Origin: Delphinus delphis
Taxonomy: Eukaryota; Chordata; Mammalia; Artiodactyla; Delphinidae
NCBI RefSeq assembly: GCF_949987515.2
Contig: NW_027192651.1
Coordinates: 2,294,001-2,358,000 of the forward strand
Reading direction: 5' to 3'
DNA length: 64,000 nucleotides
The translations under genes were made by a program, and so were the position numbers. The notes below the pieces were generated by a model. The model did not search any database and had not been told where the DNA came from. It saw nothing but the letters and a program-made list of their open reading frames with translations. Within the stretch, counting starts at the first letter, position 1. Every line of letters starts with the position of its first letter. Shown here one piece after another: positions 63,128 through 64,000 of this stretch.

Positions 63128-64000
63128 TTGGCCAAAAAGGGCGTATGCGTTTTTTCCTGAATATATTCAGGAAAAAACGCATACGCCCTTTTTGGCCAAC
63201 CAAGCAAGCTTGCAAAGGAAATCTGCACTACAATGAAGTCTCACTTCCCCCCGGTCAAAAGGGCCATCTGAAAAAAGTGTAAAATCCAGAAAGGCAGGAC
63301 AGGCCATGGAGAACTGGGAGCCTTGTTATGCTGATGGGCGGGATGTAAATTGCCAACAGACACTCGGGAGAAGTGTATGGTGTTTCCTGAAACATCTAAA
63401 AAACAAAGCAACAGAGCCTAGGGCACTGCCACTTATGGTCCTATAGGTTAAGGAAATTAAAATCAAAAAGACACAGCCACCCCAAAGTTTGGGACGCCTC
63501 TGTTTACAAGAACCTCGTTTACAGTACAAGTTCAACATCGCAGAAAGTGAAAAATGGATAAAGAAGTTGTGGTATTTACTTACAAAGCAATATCACTCAG
63601 CAATGAAATCTATGTCATCAGGCCCTTAGCATCACAATGAGTGGATTCAGGTATGATGATTCTAACTGAAATAAGTCACACAGAAAAAGAAACATCATAA
63701 GATATCACTAATACACGGAATGTAAACTTGGCTACACAGGAACTGAATTACAGAACAGAACAGGGTCTCAAATTTAGAAAACCAACTTATTCTTGCTTAA
63801 GGGTAAAGGTGAGTTGGGGTGCTGCATAAAACCAGAGATTGAAATGAGCACAGATAAAGTTCCTTAAGTCAAATATGGAATAGACAAGAGCTACTCCTTG
63901 CTCAACGAAATGGACTCAACACCGCATATTAAACGCCTAAGAATGTACCTGACTAGTAAGTATCGTAAAACCTATGGATTGCTATGTCTCCAAAAGAGAA
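63128..64000 (+). repeat. Partial monomer U26
   Basis: The first 873 bases of a unit with a perfect palindrome, cut by the window end inside the L1-like part. CTATAGGTTAAGG and GGACGCCTCTG are visible. The array evidently continues beyond the window. Confidence 0.95.

Overview
The window is mammalian genomic DNA and consists entirely of a macrosatellite array. A monomer of about 1.58 kb (1578-1580 bases) is repeated head to tail from end to end, with 25 complete and 2 partial copies. Six of the copies carry a full-length, intronless retrocopy of the PCMTD2 mRNA (a protein-L-isoaspartate O-methyltransferase domain-containing protein). The monomer's L1 remnant and mariner-like palindrome resemble elements I recall from cetartiodactyls (cattle, pig, whale, camel relatives). 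That makes this order the best guess for the host, but the species cannot be fixed from the sequence. I find no conventional intron-bearing gene, no tRNA or rRNA gene, no CRISPR array and nothing bacterial.

Monomer anatomy, counting each unit from its palindrome: (1) a 72-bp inverted repeat, perfect in 17 of 26 copies, which looks like a miniature mariner element; (2) about 750 bases resembling the end of L1 ORF2 and the L1 3' UTR, in the + orientation and with no usable reading frame; (3) about 600 bases I do not recognise; (4) about 155 bases that again look like decayed L1 ORF2. The palindrome therefore sits inside an old L1.

Layout: 1-6390 plain monomers. 6391-22917 three successive 5.5-kb units, each with a PCMTD2 retrocopy (R1-R3). 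22918-26076 two plain monomers. 26077-55229 higher-order repeats of three or four monomer types (about 8.66 or 10.24 kb), each carrying one retrocopy (R4-R6). 55230-64000 plain monomers, including two iterations of a 3.16-kb dimer.

The retrocopies (about 3.92 kb) have a 447-base CpG-rich 5' UTR, the coding region, a 2.38-kb 3' UTR with AATAAA signals, a poly(A) tail and a 12-bp target-site duplication AAGATATCAGTA. Insertion point and flanking variants are identical in all six, so one L1-mediated insertion was later multiplied as part of the satellite. All copies share one frameshift at about codon 234. It leaves an open 253-codon methyltransferase-domain reading frame and disconnects the C-terminal SOCS-box-like region (BC box and LPLP Cul5 box). 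Whether anything is transcribed or translated cannot be judged from sequence alone.
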